Below are positions 6,608-7,733 of a stretch of 7,733 nucleotides of DNA, piece by piece. A model generated the notes under the pieces. That model was not told where the DNA came from, did no database searches, and saw nothing but the letters and a program-made list of their open reading frames with translations. Position numbers and translations under genes: made by a program. The number at the start of each line of letters is the position of its first letter. Position 1 is the first letter of the stretch. The DNA is from JAFAHZ01 sp035656415 (lineage in GTDB: Bacteria > Vulcanimicrobiota > Vulcanimicrobiia > Vulcanimicrobiales > Vulcanimicrobiaceae). The stretch covers positions 1-7,733 of the forward strand of contig DASRSM010000257.1 of assembly GCA_035656415.1 (NCBI GenBank), in the 5' to 3' direction.

Positions 6608-6627
6608 TTTCGGCGCGCGCGCCGAAA
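6608..6627. promoter_or_regulatory. Perfect 20-bp palindrome before the regulator gene (candidate operator or RNA hairpin)
   Basis: Arms TTTCGGCGCG and CGCGCCGAAA meet without a loop, centred between 6617 and 6618. The palindrome fills most of the 31-bp gap between the serine hydrolase stop and the regulator ATG. No T-tract follows on either strand, so it does not look like an intrinsic terminator. Its position next to a helix-turn-helix gene suits an autoregulatory operator. As RNA it could form a stem that separates expression of the regulator from the upstream genes. The run AAAGAG at 6625-6630 overlaps its right arm and is a weak ribosome binding site, so the structure could also limit translation. 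Confidence 0.5.
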
Positions 6628-6636
6628 GAGCCTCAC

Positions 6637-7233
6637 ATGAGAAAGCGGCCCTCCACCAAGAAAACCGCCGCGGAACCTGACGACGGCGCACTCCTTACGC
6701 CCGACGTCGGAAAGATTCTCGAGCGCGTACGCACGCAGCGCGGCATGACGGTGCGCGAACTCGCCGACAAAAGCGGCCTCTCCGCTTCGTTCATTCGCGC
6801 AGTAGAGCGTGGGGACTCCGACATCGCCATCGGCCGCCTAGCGAAGCTCGCGAGTGTTTTCCATTACGATCTCGGTTCGTTTCTCGGATTTACCGCGCAG
6901 CTCACGCGTCCAACCTTCATCACCGGCAGCGAACGCAAGCGTGTCAATCGCGGAAAAGGCGTCGATTACGAAGTGCTGCATCTTCCGGCACTCGACCTGG
7001 ATCTCGTCGACGTGCGCCTCACGCCGGGCGCTTCGTTCAAGAACGAGCTGTCACACGAGGGTATCGACGTCGTCTACGTCACCAAAGGTCAGCTCGTGCT
7101 CGAGGTCAACCACATCGAGTACCCGATGGCCGAAGGGGAGTGTTGCGTGTTCGCGGCCGGCTTTCCGCATAAACTTCGCAACGATTCCAAGTCCGCGGCT
7201 GCCGCGCTTTCAATTACGACCGGACGGATGTAG
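6637..7233 (+). CDS. XRE-family transcription regulator with C-terminal cupin domain
   Basis: A 198-residue cytoplasmic regulator of the XRE-cupin (PuuR-like) type, of usual length. After a basic N-terminal tail, residues 25-84 form an HTH_3 domain with the typical run MTVRELADKSGLSASFIRAVE, in which about 48-57 should be the recognition helix. Residues about 120-195 are a double-stranded beta-helix. Its first part is ELSHEGIDVVYVTKGQLVLEV and its second is GECCVFAAGFPHKLRN, with H178 and N182 matching the HxxxN end of cupin motif 2. The cupin presumably binds a small ligand; relatives sense polyamines, amino acids or other acids. The gene lies 31 bp after the serine hydrolase on the same strand, so it may belong to the M81-S12 operon and control it. 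AAAGAG 6 nt before the ATG is the only Shine-Dalgarno-like sequence found at a start in this window. The 3' end overlaps the next convergent gene by 24 bp. Confidence 0.94.
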   Translation: MRKRPSTKKTAAEPDDGALLTPDVGKILERVRTQRGMTVRELADKSGLSASFIRAVERGDSDIAIGRLAKLASVFHYDLGSFLGFTAQLTRPTFITGSERKRVNRGKGVDYEVLHLPALDLDLVDVRLTPGASFKNELSHEGIDVVYVTKGQLVLEVNHIEYPMAEGECCVFAAGFPHKLRNDSKSAAAALSITTGRM

Positions 7234-7733
7234 CCAATACCAATTGGCAACGAAGTTGAACGGCGAGAGCAGCGGCGGCACGTAGCCGCCCAAGTTCGAG
7301 GGAATCACGTCGACTTCGCTGATTTGGCAGATAAAATCGTAAGGCAGATCGCGCGCAATGATGCCTTGGACTTGGCTGTACGCCGCGGCACGTGACGCGC
7401 GGTCGTACGATGCCGCAGCCTTTTGCAGCAAACGGTCTACGTCGGGATTGCAGTAGCGCGCCAAATCAAAACCGTGCGGCGAACGCTGGTCGCACGCCAG
7501 CAACCACGAGGCGTCCGGATCGTAACTACCTTGATAGTCGTAGAGTGCCAACTGATAACGGCCTTGCATCCAAGCGCCTTGCGTCGACACGAACTGGTTG
7601 CGGTCGTACTGGCGCAAACTCACGTCGACGCCGATTAGCCGTTCGGCCGCGGCGATCGCCGTCGCCATCGTGGTCGTTATGTCGGATCCCGTTGGAAAAG
7701 CAAGCTGCAAACTCAGGCGCTTTCCGCCTTTCG
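7210..7733 (-). CDS. Second family 5 ABC solute-binding protein (C-terminal fragment, 5' end off window)
   Basis: The last 173 residues of a second SBP_bac_5-type peptide-binding protein; the start lies beyond the right edge. The fragment has GRYQLALYDYQGSYDPDASWLLAC, RYCNPDVDRLL and VQGIIARDLPY. These line up one for one with the C-terminal lobe of the complete binding protein at 1783-3411 (KFQIVLLD, DYLFGC, RYCNAAVDRA, VQRQIAQDLPF), so the two are paralogues, clearly diverged. The frame is open to the window edge, with residues KGGKRLSLQLAFP upstream of the first internal start-like codon (TTG 7710), which is therefore not a true start. The stop codon lies 24 bp inside the regulator gene on the opposite strand. 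A signal peptide cannot be checked here. The ligand is presumably a peptide or similar solute and may differ from that of the first protein. Confidence 0.9.
   Translation of the reverse strand, partial: KGGKRLSLQLAFPTGSDITTTMATAIAAAERLIGVDVSLRQYDRNQFVSTQGAWMQGRYQLALYDYQGSYDPDASWLLACDQRSPHGFDLARYCNPDVDRLLQKAAASYDRASRAAAYSQVQGIIARDLPYDFICQISEVDVIPSNLGGYVPPLLSPFNFVANWYWLHPSGRN

Noticed and set aside
7233..7248. Hairpin GCCAAT/ATTGGC after the regulator stop as terminator
   Set aside because: A 6-bp stem without T-tract that encodes the NWYW residues of the second binding protein.

Overview
GC-rich, gene-dense bacterial DNA with six protein-coding genes (four complete, one cut by each edge). There is no RNA gene, insertion sequence or CRISPR, and no gene-free stretch longer than 64 bp. 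The enzyme families, the solute-binding-protein style (C-terminal RYCN motif), the near absence of Shine-Dalgarno sequences and the apparently leaderless starts suggest an uncultured, soil-type, high-GC bacterium. Candidatus Eremiobacterota (WPS-2) or a neighbouring phylum is my guess, from impression only and not proven by anything in the window.

Layout, left to right. (1) Minus strand, 1-603: the N-terminal 201 residues of an enolase-superfamily dipeptide epimerase (L-Ala-D/L-Glu epimerase or DgcA type), running off the left edge. (2) A 64-bp divergent promoter region. (3) Plus strand, 668-1801: an exported S12 / class-C beta-lactamase-like serine hydrolase. (4) Minus strand, 1783-3411: a lipoprotein family 5 (oligopeptide-type) ABC solute-binding protein, overlapping gene 3 tail to tail by 19 bp. 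(5) A 24-bp divergent gap. (6) Plus strand, 3436-4875: an M81 (MlrC-like) metallopeptidase, coupled through an ATGA overlap to (7) 4872-6605, a cytoplasmic S12 serine hydrolase with two extra C-terminal beta domains. (8) A 31-bp spacer made mostly of a perfect 20-bp palindrome, then 6637-7233, an XRE-cupin transcription regulator. (9) Minus strand, 7210-7733: the C-terminus of a second family 5 solute-binding protein, overlapping the regulator by 24 bp.

How the genes may work together (inference). Two binding proteins would capture peptides outside the membrane. The exported serine hydrolase could trim D-residue or peptidoglycan-like substrates there. The M81 and S12 pair in the cytoplasm would hydrolyse unusual (D- or iso-linked) peptides, and the epimerase would convert D-Glu-type dipeptides or N-acyl amino acids to a usable form. 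The XRE-cupin protein would sense a small ligand and control the set. The M81 + S12 pair resembles the MlrC + MlrB pairing of the microcystin pathway, but no MlrA is visible, and a general D-peptide or murein-peptide salvage role is more conservative.

The least conventional signals are regulatory. A perfect 12-bp inverted repeat brackets the first divergent promoter, and a closely related element lies over the second. -10-like boxes sit 7-8 nt before three or more start codons, which implies leaderless mRNAs.
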